DNA from: JBFFXF01 sp041569895
GTDB lineage: Bacteria > Planctomycetota > UBA8108 > JACQVS01
NCBI GenBank assembly: GCA_041569895.1
Contig: JBFFXF010000056.1
Coordinates: 1 to 32,103 of the forward strand
Reading direction: 5' to 3'
Length of the DNA stretch: 32,103 bases
The stretch's first letter is position 1. Every line of letters starts with the position of its first letter. Under the pieces are notes generated by a model. The model did no database searches, was not told the DNA's origin, and saw only the letters and a list, made by a program, of their open reading frames with translations. Of this stretch, positions 1 through 7,498 are shown in pieces. Both the position numbers and the translations under genes were made by a program.

Positions 1-189
1 CCCGACGACGCCGAAGCCACCGTCCGACGTCGAGTCGACGGCGAGCGCCTCGTCGAAGTCGGCCGTGCCGAAGGCGCGCTCCCACGAGGCAACGAGCGGA
101 GACTGGCCCGCGACGGGAGAGCCGGAGACCGCCAGCGCCGTCAGGCACACGACCGCGACAAGAACGCCGGTTCTCTCGTTTCTCATCAT
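1..189 (-). CDS. Exported repeat protein, N-terminal fragment (SBBP/beta-propeller-like)
   Basis: The gene starts at position 189 and runs off the left edge, so only its first 63 codons are visible. A GAGGAG ribosome binding site lies 7 nt before the ATG. The first ~28 residues are a signal peptide: charged start (MMRNERTG), hydrophobic core (VLVAVVCLTALAVSG) and a likely cleavage after VAG. The mature part begins with WERAFGTADFDEALAVDSTS and continues with DGGF. This is the opening of the repeat type W-x-R-x-F-G-x-x-x-x-(D/E)-x-A-x-x-V-x-x-T-x-D-G-G-(F/Y)-x-V-x-G, common in secreted bacterial SBBP or delta-60-like beta-propeller proteins. The function is unknown; a surface or extracellular location is inferred from the signal peptide. 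A second ATG one codon later is an equally possible start. Confidence 0.7.
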   Translation of the reverse strand, partial: MMRNERTGVLVAVVCLTALAVSGSPVAGQSPLVASWERAFGTADFDEALAVDSTSDGGFGVVG

Positions 190-310
190 GCCGCGCTCCT
201 CATCGTGCGTTCGGCTCGAGGTTACCGACACGCTACGCGAGAGAAAGACCGGGCGCAAGCTCGCCGTGAAAGCGACCGGGGCTGCGGGCGAATGGCGACG
301 ACTCGCCGAT

Positions 311-410
311 CTGGTCGCGGAGGCCGATGACCGAGTCCGATGCCGACTCCGATGACCGATTCCGATGACCGACTCCGATTCCGATTCCGACTCCGAATTC
401 CGATTCCGAG
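311..410. repeat. Degenerate CCGANN hexamer tract (minus strand TCGGNN)
   Basis: A run of CCGA-type hexamers begins with a non-repetitive boundary (CTGGTCGCGGAG). The 43 bp from 311 to 353 match 27431-27473 with only three differences, and the core GCGGAGKCCGATGACCGA is also found on the opposite strand at 5181-5198. The match extends outside the simple repeat, so the two sites are copies of one dispersed element rather than independent slippage tracts. Confidence 0.8.
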
Positions 411-438
411 GCAGAGGCCCGAGCCCGATAGCGAGAGC

Positions 439-466
439 CTCGTCCTCGTCCTCGTCCTCGTCCTCG
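439..466. repeat. CTCGTC tandem hexamer (about 4.7 copies)
   Basis: Four perfect CTCGTC units plus a partial one stand in tandem between the CCGANN tract and the TCTGCGTAA tandem. Like the neighbouring tracts the period is 6, but the motif differs from the TCGGNA and ACGGGN families. Confidence 0.8.
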
Positions 467-506
467 AAAACCTTCGAGCCTGAGGACCGAACCCGATACC
501 CCGCTT

Positions 507-538
507 CTGCGTAATCTGCGTAATCTGCGTTCCCGTCC
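507..538 (-). repeat. ACGCAGATT tandem joined to ACGGGA, copy 1
   Basis: On the minus strand this reads GGACGGGAACGCAGATT followed by more nonamers of ACGCAGATT. The 32-bp block is repeated at 9123-9154 on the plus strand with a single mismatch, including the ACGGGA part. Together with the matching boundary of the CCGANN tract, this shows a shared composite structure. Confidence 0.85.
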
Positions 539-656
539 TCGTCGCCCGTCGTCCGGGCCTTCATTTCGGGAATGGGACCGGAACTCGTTGGGGGCTCGCT
601 CCGACGTCGTGTGCGCAGGTCATCGCTGGCAGCGATCGGGGCATCCGCGCACCGTG

Positions 657-1820
657 CTACGCAGAGCGCACGCCGAGCCCGAGCGCGTTCCTGCAGTGGG
701 CGAGGCTCCTCTCGAGCTCCGCCTTCTGGTACGCGCGCGTCGCCTCGCGCCGATCGACGCCATCGGGCGGGCGGAACGGGTCGATGGCGCGCCCCTTCTT
801 CGCCAGCGCGACGAACATCGCGAAGTCCTCGGCGCGGACGTCCTGGTACGGCTCCCAGAAGTCGCGCTCCAGGTACGGGAACGGGCGGGCGAAGCCCGAG
901 ATGATCTCGAGCTGGACGGGGGTCGCCGGGCAGACCTTCTCCCAGATGTCGAAGTACCTCGTCAGGTCGACGCAGCCCTCGCCCATCGCGGTCCACTGGA
1001 CCATCGCCCCGTCCTCGAACTCCCACACCATCGAGTCCCGGATGCCGCTCGAGACGGCGTACGGACCCAGCAGCTCGAGGTTGCGCACGGGATCCTCGAG
1101 CGTCCACGTCGCGTTCCCCGAGTCGATCGTCGCGCCGACGAAGTCCTTGCCGGCGTCCTCGATCAACCCGACGAGCTCCCGCGCCTGCAGGTCGCCCGCG
1201 TGATTCTCGATGGCGATCTTGACGCCCGCATCGATCGCGCGGCTGCGCACCTTCTTGAGCAGCTCGACCGTGCTGCGAATGTGGCGCTGGATGCCGCCCG
1301 GTCCCTCGCGGTCCTGCGAGTTGCCGAGGTAGCACCGCACGACGGGAGAGCCGAGCGCGGAGGCGACGCGAATCGCGAGCTCGAGGTGCTCCTGCGGCGT
1401 GCCGAAGTCGCGGTTGACGCGGCCCGACGTCGGGTAGATGCCACCGGTGCCGGCGTGAATCTCGACGCCGAGGTCGTCGGCGCGCGCCTTCACCTCGCGG
1501 AGCGGGCCGGGCTCGAGACTCTCGTAGACGTAGAGGTCCGAGAGCAGCAGCGAGTCGAGCCCGAGCGACGCGGCGTACTCGATCAGTCGCGGCGCCTTCC
1601 AGCCGAAGGCGCGGATCGAGAAGTTGTCGAAGCCGAGCTTGAGCCCCCGTCGTCGCCGGCGCGGCGTCTCGTCAGCGGCGAGGAACGGCGCTCCGGCCGC
1701 TCCGAGAGCAACGGCTCCGCCGGCGAGCGCCCGGAGCGCGTCGCGACGACTCCATCGTCGTCGTGGTTCCTGGCGTCGTGGTTCCCGGCGTGATCGTTCC
1801 TGGTGTGATGCGGGTTCCAT
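657..1820 (-). CDS. Sugar phosphate isomerase/epimerase (TIM barrel), TAT-exported
   Basis: This 387-aa protein belongs to the xylose-isomerase-like TIM barrel superfamily (AP endonuclease 2 fold), whose members isomerise or epimerise sugars or cleave related substrates with a divalent metal. The barrel begins near residue 60 (LKLGFDNFSIRAFGW). Likely metal-site residues are in GVEIHAG (~118-124), IAIENHAG (~202-209) and GATIDSGN (~229-236). The N-terminus carries a twin-arginine motif (WSRRDALRAL, 23-32) followed by a hydrophobic stretch to about residue 48, so export by the TAT route is likely; exported members of this family are frequent in Planctomycetes. The ATG at 1820 follows a GGGAGGAG site. 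It lies 88 bp behind the sigma-factor fusion on the same strand, so the two may be cotranscribed. The substrate cannot be told from sequence. Confidence 0.85.
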   Translation of the reverse strand: MEPASHQERSRREPRRQEPRRRWSRRDALRALAGGAVALGAAGAPFLAADETPRRRRRGLKLGFDNFSIRAFGWKAPRLIEYAASLGLDSLLLSDLYVYESLEPGPLREVKARADDLGVEIHAGTGGIYPTSGRVNRDFGTPQEHLELAIRVASALGSPVVRCYLGNSQDREGPGGIQRHIRSTVELLKKVRSRAIDAGVKIAIENHAGDLQARELVGLIEDAGKDFVGATIDSGNATWTLEDPVRNLELLGPYAVSSGIRDSMVWEFEDGAMVQWTAMGEGCVDLTRYFDIWEKVCPATPVQLEIISGFARPFPYLERDFWEPYQDVRAEDFAMFVALAKKGRAIDPFRPPDGVDRREATRAYQKAELERSLAHCRNALGLGVRSA

Positions 1821-1908
1821 CGCTCCTCCCTTCTCGTGGCAACCAGCCAGTGTACCCGAGAAGGGAGGCGCGATGAACAGCGTCCACTCGCCAGACGCCG
1901 CCGTCGGC

Positions 1909-4900
1909 TCAGCGCCTTTCGACGCTGAGCACGCCGTCGGGCGCGGAGCGGAGAGCGAGCCGCTTGTCGCCGATGACCTGCTCCAGGTGATCGCTCAGTG
2001 TTCCGGAGCCCGGGCCGACGACGGTCCCGGCGAGCTCCGCCGCGTCGCGCGACGCCTCGATGCTCGCGCCGGCGAGCGTCGAGAGCAGCTCGAGGAAGAG
2101 ACCGAGCGAGATGCCCTCCGAGATCACCAGCCGCGTGTCCGTGCGGATCGCCCTCGCGATCGAGACCGTGCTCTCGGGAGCCCTGGTCTCGCGCTCGAGC
2201 GCGGCGTCCAGGACCACGGGCCGTCGAGAGTCGACGACGAGGTCGCGCTCGAAGACCACGTGACCGGCGGCGCGAACGGCGACCTCCAGGTTGCCGGCGA
2301 GCGCCTCGAGATTCGCCCGGCCCTTCTCCCCCGTCTTGCCGCGCGCGACGACGACGCCGAGAACCGGATGGGTGATCTCGACCACCGCGCTCGCGAGCGG
2401 CACGCCGTCGGATCCACTGGCGATGACCTCGACCGGTGTTCCGGCGTCCCTCATGATCGGCACCTGGACGTCGACCCGCGGCTCGCCGGCGAAGACGTCG
2501 AACTCGATGATCGAGAGAACGTGCCCTCGCGCGTCCCGCAAGGCGAGGATGTAGTGACCGGGAACCACGCTGCCGACACGGAACGAGCCGTCCGCGCCCA
2601 CCGCGACCGTCTTGTGACGTTCGGCGTCGCGGTGGATTCCGTCGTCGAGCGCGGCGCTGACGACCGACGCGGCCGGCAGCGACTCTCCCTCCGGTGGGAC
2701 GACGACGCCGTGCACCGGAACACGCGGCGCGACGCCGAGCTCGACGTCCAGGTCCTCCCCGGGCCGCACGAAGACCCACGTCTGCGCGCGGGGGAGCTGC
2801 GAGCGCGAGTCCTGCTTGAAGCACGTCACCCGGTAGTCGCCCGGGCGGAGCGGGTCGAACGTCGCCACGCCGTCCTCATCGGAGACCGCCGTCGCCACCA
2901 CGTCATCCTCGACGCCGCGCACCTGAACGCTATACCCGCGGAGCGGCTCGCCCGACACGCCATCGACGACCATCGCGGTGAGTTTCCCGGCGAGCGGCAA
3001 CTGGAACACGGCGCGACCGCCGCCGGTGGCGATCTGCTCGGCCGCGAGGAAACCGGGCGCCCGGGCGACGAGGACGTACGTCTTCGCGGCGAGAGACGGA
3101 AAGGTGAATCGTCCCTCGTCGTCGGTCTCGACGCGGCGCGACGATGCGGGAAGTCGCGCGTCACCGGTGTGGGCGGCGACGGTCACCGTCGCCCCCGGGA
3201 TCGGGTGACCCGTCTCGGAGAAGACGGCGCCGGAGATGCCACGCGCGTCGCGCAGCTCGAAGTCGAGCTCAATGACGTCACCGTCTGCGGTGTCGCCACC
3301 CGAGAGCTGGAACTGATCGGAGACCGCGGTCTCGAACCCATCGGCCTCGACCACGACGCGGCGGTTTACGTCGAGCAGGCTGGCGTAGCTCCGCACGCTG
3401 TTGGAGTAGTCCACTCGGCCGACCGGCGGCAGCCCCGTGAGGTCGAGCGCCACACGGCGCTTCCACTCCGCGCGGGCCTCCTCCGCGTCGGCGGTGGTCG
3501 TGAGCCGGAGCTCGGCGTGCGAGACCTGCTCCTCCACCGTGGCGAGATCGGCCGCCATTGCCTCGGCCGCCATTGCCTCGACGTGCGCTCGCTGCCTGGC
3601 CGCGAGCTCCTCGGCCCGTGCGTATTCGTATTCCTCGGCCTCGCGCGCGGCGACCTCCGTCTGCGCGGCGAACGAGATGTCGATGAACTCGATCGCCACC
3701 TCCGTCATCGCTCCCCCGCCCGGTTGCTGGAGCTCGAAACCGCTCGCGACGTCCCAGTACTTCACCGTGCCGTCGCCCCCGGCCGCCAACACCTGACCGT
3801 CGCGGATGAACGACACGGACTCCACCTGCGAGTGCCACTGGCCGAGCGCGACGCGAAGGCCGTGTGTCTCGTCGAAGCGATAGCGCCCGTCCTCGTCGGT
3901 CTCGACGCTCTGGATCACCGAGTCGACATCGTCGTGAGTCAACGCGACTCTCGCTCCCGCAACCGGTCGGCCCGCCGAGTCGACGACGCGTCCCGAGATC
4001 GTCGCGGGGGCCGCGGTAAGATCGGTCGGCATCAACATGCCGGCCGCGCCGGTGTCTCGCTCGCCGTCGACCGGAGCGATCCGGCCCGCCGCGGTAGCGA
4101 CACGCGACCGGGCGGGGTGCGAATAGCGATGCGGCTCCCCGAGCCCCCGGGCGCCCCCTCGAGACGCGTCGTCCGGATCGACACGCCCCCGCGCCAGCGA
4201 GGACTCGCCCGTGCTCGTCGCCAGTCGATCCATCGCGATCCAGCCGGTCCCGAAGAACGCGCTCGCGATCACCAGCGCCGCGCCGACCTTGGCGACCACG
4301 GCGGCCTTCGGGATCGCGGCCGCGACGGCGGCACCGAGGGAGCTCGCGGCGGCGAGCGTCGCGAACTCGGCCTCGACCGTCGACAGCAGGCTCTGCTCGA
4401 GTCCGGGCGGACAGTCGATTCCCGGATCGGCCCGCAGCGCGGCGTCGAGAGCGGGAACCGCGGCGAGCGCGCCGGAGTGATGGAGTCGCTCCTTCAGCCG
4501 TGCCCGCGCTCTCGAGATCCGCTGCGCCACGGTCCCCTCGGGGCACCCGCATGCCTCGGCGATCTCGCGGTACTTGAAGCCCTCCTGGTAGTGGAGGACA
4601 AGGGGAACGCGTAGGTCCTCGGGCAGCGAGGCTATGGCGTCATTGATGGCGGCGTCATTGATGGCTTCGTTCGTGTTCATCGAGTCACCGTTGGGGTCAC
4701 CGTTCTTTCCGTTGTTCGAGGTCGCGTGGCGCGTGCGCCACGTCTCCTCGCGCTTCCGTCGCCGGTCCTCCGAGCGGACGAGGCTCAGCGCGCAGTTCAC
4801 CGTCACCCTCGCGAGCCACGCGCGCTCGCTCGACACCGTGTCGATCGATCGCGGCGACCTGACCAGCTTCAGGAACACGGTCTGGGTGACGTCCTCCGCG

Positions 4901-5010
4901 TCCGCGGCGTTGCGGAGGATGCGGAACGCCAGCCGGTATACGAAGCGGTGGTGGTTCGATACCGTCGCGCGAATCCGCTGGAGGTCCCTCTTGCGATGGT
5001 GACGTGCCAT
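1909..5010 (-). CDS. ECF-type sigma factor fused to membrane-anchored carboxypeptidase-regulatory repeats, with an inserted WD40/DUF1549-like segment
   Basis: This is a 1033-aa fusion. Residues ~13-90 form sigma-70 region 2 (YRLAFRILRNAADAEDVTQT) and ~120-176 region 4 with a helix-turn-helix (YREIAEACGCPEGTVAQRIS). A hydrophobic segment (~228-258) then suggests a membrane anchor, followed by several carboxypeptidase-regulatory-like beta-sandwich repeats (ISGRVVDSAGRPVAGARVAL at ~338, then ~592, ~675, ~765 and ~855). The last ~70 residues resemble an STN/secretin short domain. Such sigma/CarboxypepD_reg fusions are known from Planctomycetes; a cytoplasmic sigma domain with a periplasmic sensor is the inferred layout. 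Residues ~381-548 interrupt the first repeat with a WD40-like blade, a charged coiled coil and a DUF1549-like motif (RRVALDLTGLPP). Two 5-residue in-frame duplications are visible (AINDAAINDA; AAEAMAAEAM). The ATG at 5010 has GGAGGAG about 14 nt upstream. Confidence 0.85.
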   Translation of the reverse strand: MARHHRKRDLQRIRATVSNHHRFVYRLAFRILRNAADAEDVTQTVFLKLVRSPRSIDTVSSERAWLARVTVNCALSLVRSEDRRRKREETWRTRHATSNNGKNGDPNGDSMNTNEAINDAAINDAIASLPEDLRVPLVLHYQEGFKYREIAEACGCPEGTVAQRISRARARLKERLHHSGALAAVPALDAALRADPGIDCPPGLEQSLLSTVEAEFATLAAASSLGAAVAAAIPKAAVVAKVGAALVIASAFFGTGWIAMDRLATSTGESSLARGRVDPDDASRGGARGLGEPHRYSHPARSRVATAAGRIAPVDGERDTGAAGMLMPTDLTAAPATISGRVVDSAGRPVAGARVALTHDDVDSVIQSVETDEDGRYRFDETHGLRVALGQWHSQVESVSFIRDGQVLAAGGDGTVKYWDVASGFELQQPGGGAMTEVAIEFIDISFAAQTEVAAREAEEYEYARAEELAARQRAHVEAMAAEAMAADLATVEEQVSHAELRLTTTADAEEARAEWKRRVALDLTGLPPVGRVDYSNSVRSYASLLDVNRRVVVEADGFETAVSDQFQLSGGDTADGDVIELDFELRDARGISGAVFSETGHPIPGATVTVAAHTGDARLPASSRRVETDDEGRFTFPSLAAKTYVLVARAPGFLAAEQIATGGGRAVFQLPLAGKLTAMVVDGVSGEPLRGYSVQVRGVEDDVVATAVSDEDGVATFDPLRPGDYRVTCFKQDSRSQLPRAQTWVFVRPGEDLDVELGVAPRVPVHGVVVPPEGESLPAASVVSAALDDGIHRDAERHKTVAVGADGSFRVGSVVPGHYILALRDARGHVLSIIEFDVFAGEPRVDVQVPIMRDAGTPVEVIASGSDGVPLASAVVEITHPVLGVVVARGKTGEKGRANLEALAGNLEVAVRAAGHVVFERDLVVDSRRPVVLDAALERETRAPESTVSIARAIRTDTRLVISEGISLGLFLELLSTLAGASIEASRDAAELAGTVVGPGSGTLSDHLEQVIGDKRLALRSAPDGVLSVERR

Positions 5011-5115
5011 GTCGTGCTTGCGTCTCCTCCAGAGTCGGGGGCTCTCTCCCTGAGCGAGCTCTCATCCGGGGAGACGCCGCCGGTCGCTCGATTCTTCCAA
5101 AATAACCGCCAGGCC

Positions 5116-5200
5116 CGGAATCGGTATCGGAATCGGAGTCGGTATCGGTATCGGTATCGGAGTCGGAGTCGGAGTCGGAATCGGTCATCGGACTCCGCAA
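5116..5200 (+). repeat. (TCGGNA)n degenerate hexamer tract
   Basis: About 12 consecutive TCGGTA, TCGGAA and TCGGAG units end in TCGGTCATCGGACTCCGCAA (5181-5200). That 20-bp end is the exact reverse complement of 27435-27454, and a version with two mismatches lies at 315-334. It marks a conserved edge of the TCGGNA block. Confidence 0.9.
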
Positions 5201-5213
5201 TCACCGCCTCGAG

Positions 5214-5260
5214 GACGGGAACGGGCACGGGAACGGGCACGGGAACGGCACGGGGGACGG
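5214..5260 (+). repeat. (ACGGGN)n degenerate hexamer tract
   Basis: This tract of ACGGGA and ACGGGC units lies 14 bp beyond the TCGGNA tract. The joint contains CCTCGAGG. The copy near 27420-27435, in the opposite orientation, has CTCGAAGGC at the same place, so the order and the linker of the two hexamer blocks are conserved. Confidence 0.85.
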
Positions 5261-5402
5261 AACTGCCGCTCCCGGCTCCGCTTCCGGACGCGCTGCACAG
5301 CATCGGTATGGATTCGGTTGACCCGACTCGCGCGTTCCGCCGCACACGCTGTTCGGTACAGGAGTTGCCATGGCTCTTGTGAACCCTACCTGGAGGAGGC
5401 GT

Positions 5403-5852
5403 ATGAAAGCCAAGCACGGCGATATCTACAGTGACTTTCTCAAGTCGGTCGAGACGCTGACCCGGGAGCGCGAGACCATCGACGAGTTGATCGAGAAGTG
5501 GGAGCAGAAGCTCGCCGGCCTCGACATCAAGATCGAGGCGTGGGTGAAGGCCCGCGAGCAGAACGGGACGCCCGGCCGTCCCGCGAGAGTCGACTTCGGC
5601 TACCACGGCGGACTGGTGGTGCGCTACTCGTCGCCGGACGGCTCGCGCGTCGAGCCGCTCTCGCAGGCCAGCTACGAGATCAAGCTCGAAGCGCTCTGCT
5701 ACCTCTCCGAGCTGCTGATCGACATCCAGCTCATGGTCGAGGATCAGATCGCGCGCATCCGCCGGGTCAAGTCGGGCATCGACTTCGAGGCGCTCCGCAA
5801 GCGGCTCAGGTTGCCCCTGATCAAGAACCCGCAGCTCTCCGCCAGCGCGTGA
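5403..5852 (+). CDS. Small coiled-coil protein of unknown function
   Basis: A 149-aa soluble protein that I do not recognise. The ATG at 5403 is chosen because a strong GGAGGAGG ribosome binding site lies 3-6 nt upstream; an in-frame ATG at 5370 would add 11 residues but has a poorer site. Residues ~10-50 are charged and heptad-like (DFLKSVETLTRERETIDELI), predicting a coiled coil. A short glycine/aromatic middle section (~63-75, FGYHGGLVVRY) and a second helical region (~83-130) rich in Leu, Ile, Glu and Arg follow. There is no signal peptide, membrane segment or Cys/His cluster. The gene stands alone: it is preceded by the repeat region and followed within 30 bp by a predicted terminator. 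Confidence 0.75.
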   Translation: MKAKHGDIYSDFLKSVETLTRERETIDELIEKWEQKLAGLDIKIEAWVKAREQNGTPGRPARVDFGYHGGLVVRYSSPDGSRVEPLSQASYEIKLEALCYLSELLIDIQLMVEDQIARIRRVKSGIDFEALRKRLRLPLIKNPQLSASA

Positions 5853-5877
5853 GACCGGCGCTCCCGGTCCCTGACAT

Positions 5878-5903
5878 GCGCGTCCGATAACCGCGCTTTT
5901 TTT
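5878..5903 (+). terminator. Intrinsic terminator after the coiled-coil gene
   Basis: A GCGCG/CGCGC stem (5878-5882 and 5892-5896) with a 9-nt loop is followed directly by seven T residues (5897-5903). It begins 25 bp after the stop codon. A second GC hairpin (GACCGG/CCGGTC) lies just upstream, right after the stop codon. Confidence 0.6.
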
Positions 5904-5934
5904 GGTCCCTTCCGCGAGTATGTCCTATACTCGC
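5902..5934 (+). promoter_or_regulatory. Candidate promoter with a palindromic operator over the -10 box
   Basis: TTGGTC (5902-5907), an 18-bp spacer and TATACT (5926-5931) resemble a sigma-70 promoter for the lipoprotein gene at 5996. The -10 box lies inside a perfect inverted repeat, GCGAGTAT-gtcct-ATACTCGC (5914-5934, 8-bp arms). A dyad placed over a -10 box is the usual position of a repressor operator. No repressor gene is adjacent, so the binding protein is unknown. Confidence 0.45.
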
Positions 5935-5995
5935 ACGGGAAGGGGGTCAGTCGTCGTTGTGCTCGACACAGCTCCGTAGACGGGATCCCCGACCA

Positions 5996-6562
5996 ATGAA
6001 AAGCGCACCCCTGAACGTCCCTCCGAAGCACGCACTCCTCCTCGTCATTCCGGCGCTGCTCGCGTTGCTCCCGCTCGCCGGCTGCGGCCGGCCTGCCTCC
6101 GCCAAGGAGCCGGGCCGGTTCTACGGCAGCTACTGGGACGGCTTCTCGCTGAAGTTCCCGGAAGGCTGGGAGATCAAGGAGAAGTTCGAGGGCACGCGCG
6201 TCGCCGCGCTGGCCCCGCGCAAGGGCGAGAAGGACTGGTACCAGGAGAACATCTGCGTCCTCTACGAGCGCATCCCGTCGAAGGTCTCGACCGACGAGTA
6301 CATGAACCTGAGCGTTCAGTACATGTATCAGATGATGCCGGGCGTCAAGATCGGCAAGCAGGGCGAGACGGAGATCGACGGTCGCGAGGCGCGGTGGCTG
6401 ACGTTCTCGCACTCGATCGGCCCCTACAAGCTGAAGGGCGTCGGCTACGTCGTCATCAAGGGGAACCGCGCCTACGTCATCGTGTGCAACACGACGAGCA
6501 AGGCGTACTCGAAGTACAAGGACGAGTTCGACGAGGTCGCGCAGAGCTTCCGCTTCGAGTGA
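5996..6562 (+). CDS. Lipoprotein with a PsbP/DcrB-like domain
   Basis: A 188-aa predicted lipoprotein. The signal peptide ends in the lipobox LAGC with Cys30, so the mature protein should be lipid-anchored. The mature part opens with YWDGFSLKFPEGWEIKEKFE and closes with a stretch (KGNRAYVIVCNTTSKAYSKY) ending in AQSFRFE. This 'F-x-x-P-x-G-W ... AYVI ... F-x-x-(I/V)-x-x-S-F' layout is that of PsbP/DcrB (Mog1-like) domains, small alpha-beta domains whose biochemical role in bacteria is mostly unclear. The ATG at 5996 is preferred to an upstream GTG-type start because it leads directly into the signal peptide; no clear ribosome binding site is seen. The gene is monocistronic, with its own candidate promoter upstream. 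Confidence 0.75.
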   Translation: MKSAPLNVPPKHALLLVIPALLALLPLAGCGRPASAKEPGRFYGSYWDGFSLKFPEGWEIKEKFEGTRVAALAPRKGEKDWYQENICVLYERIPSKVSTDEYMNLSVQYMYQMMPGVKIGKQGETEIDGREARWLTFSHSIGPYKLKGVGYVVIKGNRAYVIVCNTTSKAYSKYKDEFDEVAQSFRFE

Positions 6563-6854
6563 TCCCTCGCCCGTTGGCCAGTCCGCCCGCACGTCTCGCT
6601 CCCGCCCCCGCGACTCCGCGCCCGCGGCGTCCAGCATCGTGGATTTTTTATTGACCGCTCTGGCCGCGATTCGGCTCTAATGAGGGCGGTCGAGGACGGA
6701 GAGCAGCCTGCCTCGCGCGTGCCGAAACTCGTGAAAAACTCGCCTTGAAATCCCGACTAGAAGAACGTAAGCCGAAACGGCTCCGTCCGATACCCGACGA
6801 GGGTGCGCTGCGTTCGGCCCGTGTGAGACCAGTCCGAGACTGGGGGAGGACCCC
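6563..6854. other. Upstream region of the NfeD/flotillin pair
   Basis: This 292-bp region has no gene. TTGACC (6651-6656) and TCTAAT (6676-6681) could form a promoter, but their 19-bp spacing is long. A small perfect hairpin, CCAGTC-cga-GACTGG (6829-6843), touches the start of the GGGGGAGGA ribosome binding site (6842-6850) of the NfeD gene and might affect its access. Confidence 0.35.
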
Positions 6855-7442
6855 GTGGAGTTTTTCACCAGCTTCGACGGAATCGACAAGACCTTCTTCA
6901 TCTGCGCCGTCTTCGGCGGCGGGCTCTTCATCGCCCGGCTCGTGATGTCGTTCGTCGGCGTGGGCGATGACGTCGACGCCGACGCGGTCGCCGACACCGA
7001 CATCAATGTCGATACCGACACCGGGGCCGAGTCGACGCACAGCTTCAAGATCCTCACGATCCAGGGGATCACCGGCTTCTTCATGATGTTCGGACTGATC
7101 GGCCTCGCGCTGAGCCAGGCCGGCGTCTGGAAGTCGCTCGCGATCACCGGCGGCACGGTCGCCGGACTCGCGACGGTGTGGGTCCTCGACAGGACCTTCC
7201 GTCTGATGAAGGGCCTGCAGTCGAGCGGCAACATCAACACGGAGCTCGCCATCGGCCAGGAGGGCACCGTCTATCTGACCATCCCCGAGAAGGGAACGGG
7301 GAAGGTGCACGTCTCCGTCGACGGCCGCCTGCGCGAGTTCAGCGCGGTCTCCGAAAAGCAGTCGGAGCTCAAGACCGGCGACCGCGTTCGCGTCGTGCGC
7401 GTCCTCGACGGCAGCATCCTGTCCGTCGACAGGGTGGCCTGA
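6855..7442 (+). CDS. NfeD-like integral membrane protein
   Basis: A 195-aa protein with three membrane segments (~13-33, ~71-88 and ~93-113) and a C-terminal beta-rich OB-fold domain (~128-195; IGQEGTVYLTIPEKGTGKVH, then GDRVRVVRVLDGSILSV). That is the NfeD short-form (NfeD1b/YuaF) layout. NfeD proteins are encoded beside SPFH proteins and are thought to help organise flotillin-rich membrane domains; the flotillin-family gene follows after 56 bp. The loop between segments 1 and 2 (residues 38-59) is very acidic, with eight Asp and one Glu in 22 residues, often at alternate positions, and could bind divalent cations (inference). A GTG start at 6855 is chosen because GGGGGAGGA lies just upstream and no ATG fits. 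Confidence 0.85.
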   Translation: MEFFTSFDGIDKTFFICAVFGGGLFIARLVMSFVGVGDDVDADAVADTDINVDTDTGAESTHSFKILTIQGITGFFMMFGLIGLALSQAGVWKSLAITGGTVAGLATVWVLDRTFRLMKGLQSSGNINTELAIGQEGTVYLTIPEKGTGKVHVSVDGRLREFSAVSEKQSELKTGDRVRVVRVLDGSILSVDRVA

Positions 7443-7498
7443 CGAGGCCGCCGGACGGCCAGGAACGCCTGAAAGGGGCCATCAAGCGGGAGCAGACC

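Larger units (their letters stand above)
190..656. other. Intergenic region with composite low-complexity repeats
   Basis: No coding region is supported in this 467-bp gap between the start of the leftmost gene and the 3' end of the sugar phosphate isomerase gene. It holds a degenerate CCGANN hexamer tract (about 311-410), a CTCGTC tandem tract (439-466) and a TCTGCGTAA tandem (507-538). A near-perfect 15-bp palindrome, ATCGCTG-G-CAGCGAT, lies at 622-636, about 20 nt beyond the stop codon of the isomerase gene, and might form a hairpin in its transcript, but no T-run follows. Confidence 0.6.
5011..5402. other. Divergent intergenic region dominated by repeats
   Basis: This gap separates the divergent sigma-factor fusion and coiled-coil genes. 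Its middle is a (TCGGNA)n tract (5116-5200) followed by an (ACGGGN)n tract (5214-5260). Reading the repeats as protein gives only RYRYRSRSR- or TGTGTG-type peptides, so the overlapping open frames are not genes. The AT-rich TTATTTTGG on the minus strand at about 5098-5106 could be part of the sigma gene's promoter, but no convincing -35 is seen. Confidence 0.6.

Noticed and set aside
1624..4614. 996-aa open frame on the plus strand across the sigma-factor fusion gene
   Set aside because: It lies antisense to a gene with clear sigma, HTH and beta-sandwich motifs. Its product is a low-complexity Arg/Glu/Asp/Ala mix with no domain. Long antisense frames are expected at this GC content.
7178..7498. 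N-terminal extension of the flotillin protein
   Set aside because: The upstream open frame overlaps the NfeD gene in another frame and encodes an Arg/Gly/His-rich shadow. The ATG at 7499 begins just before the membrane helix.
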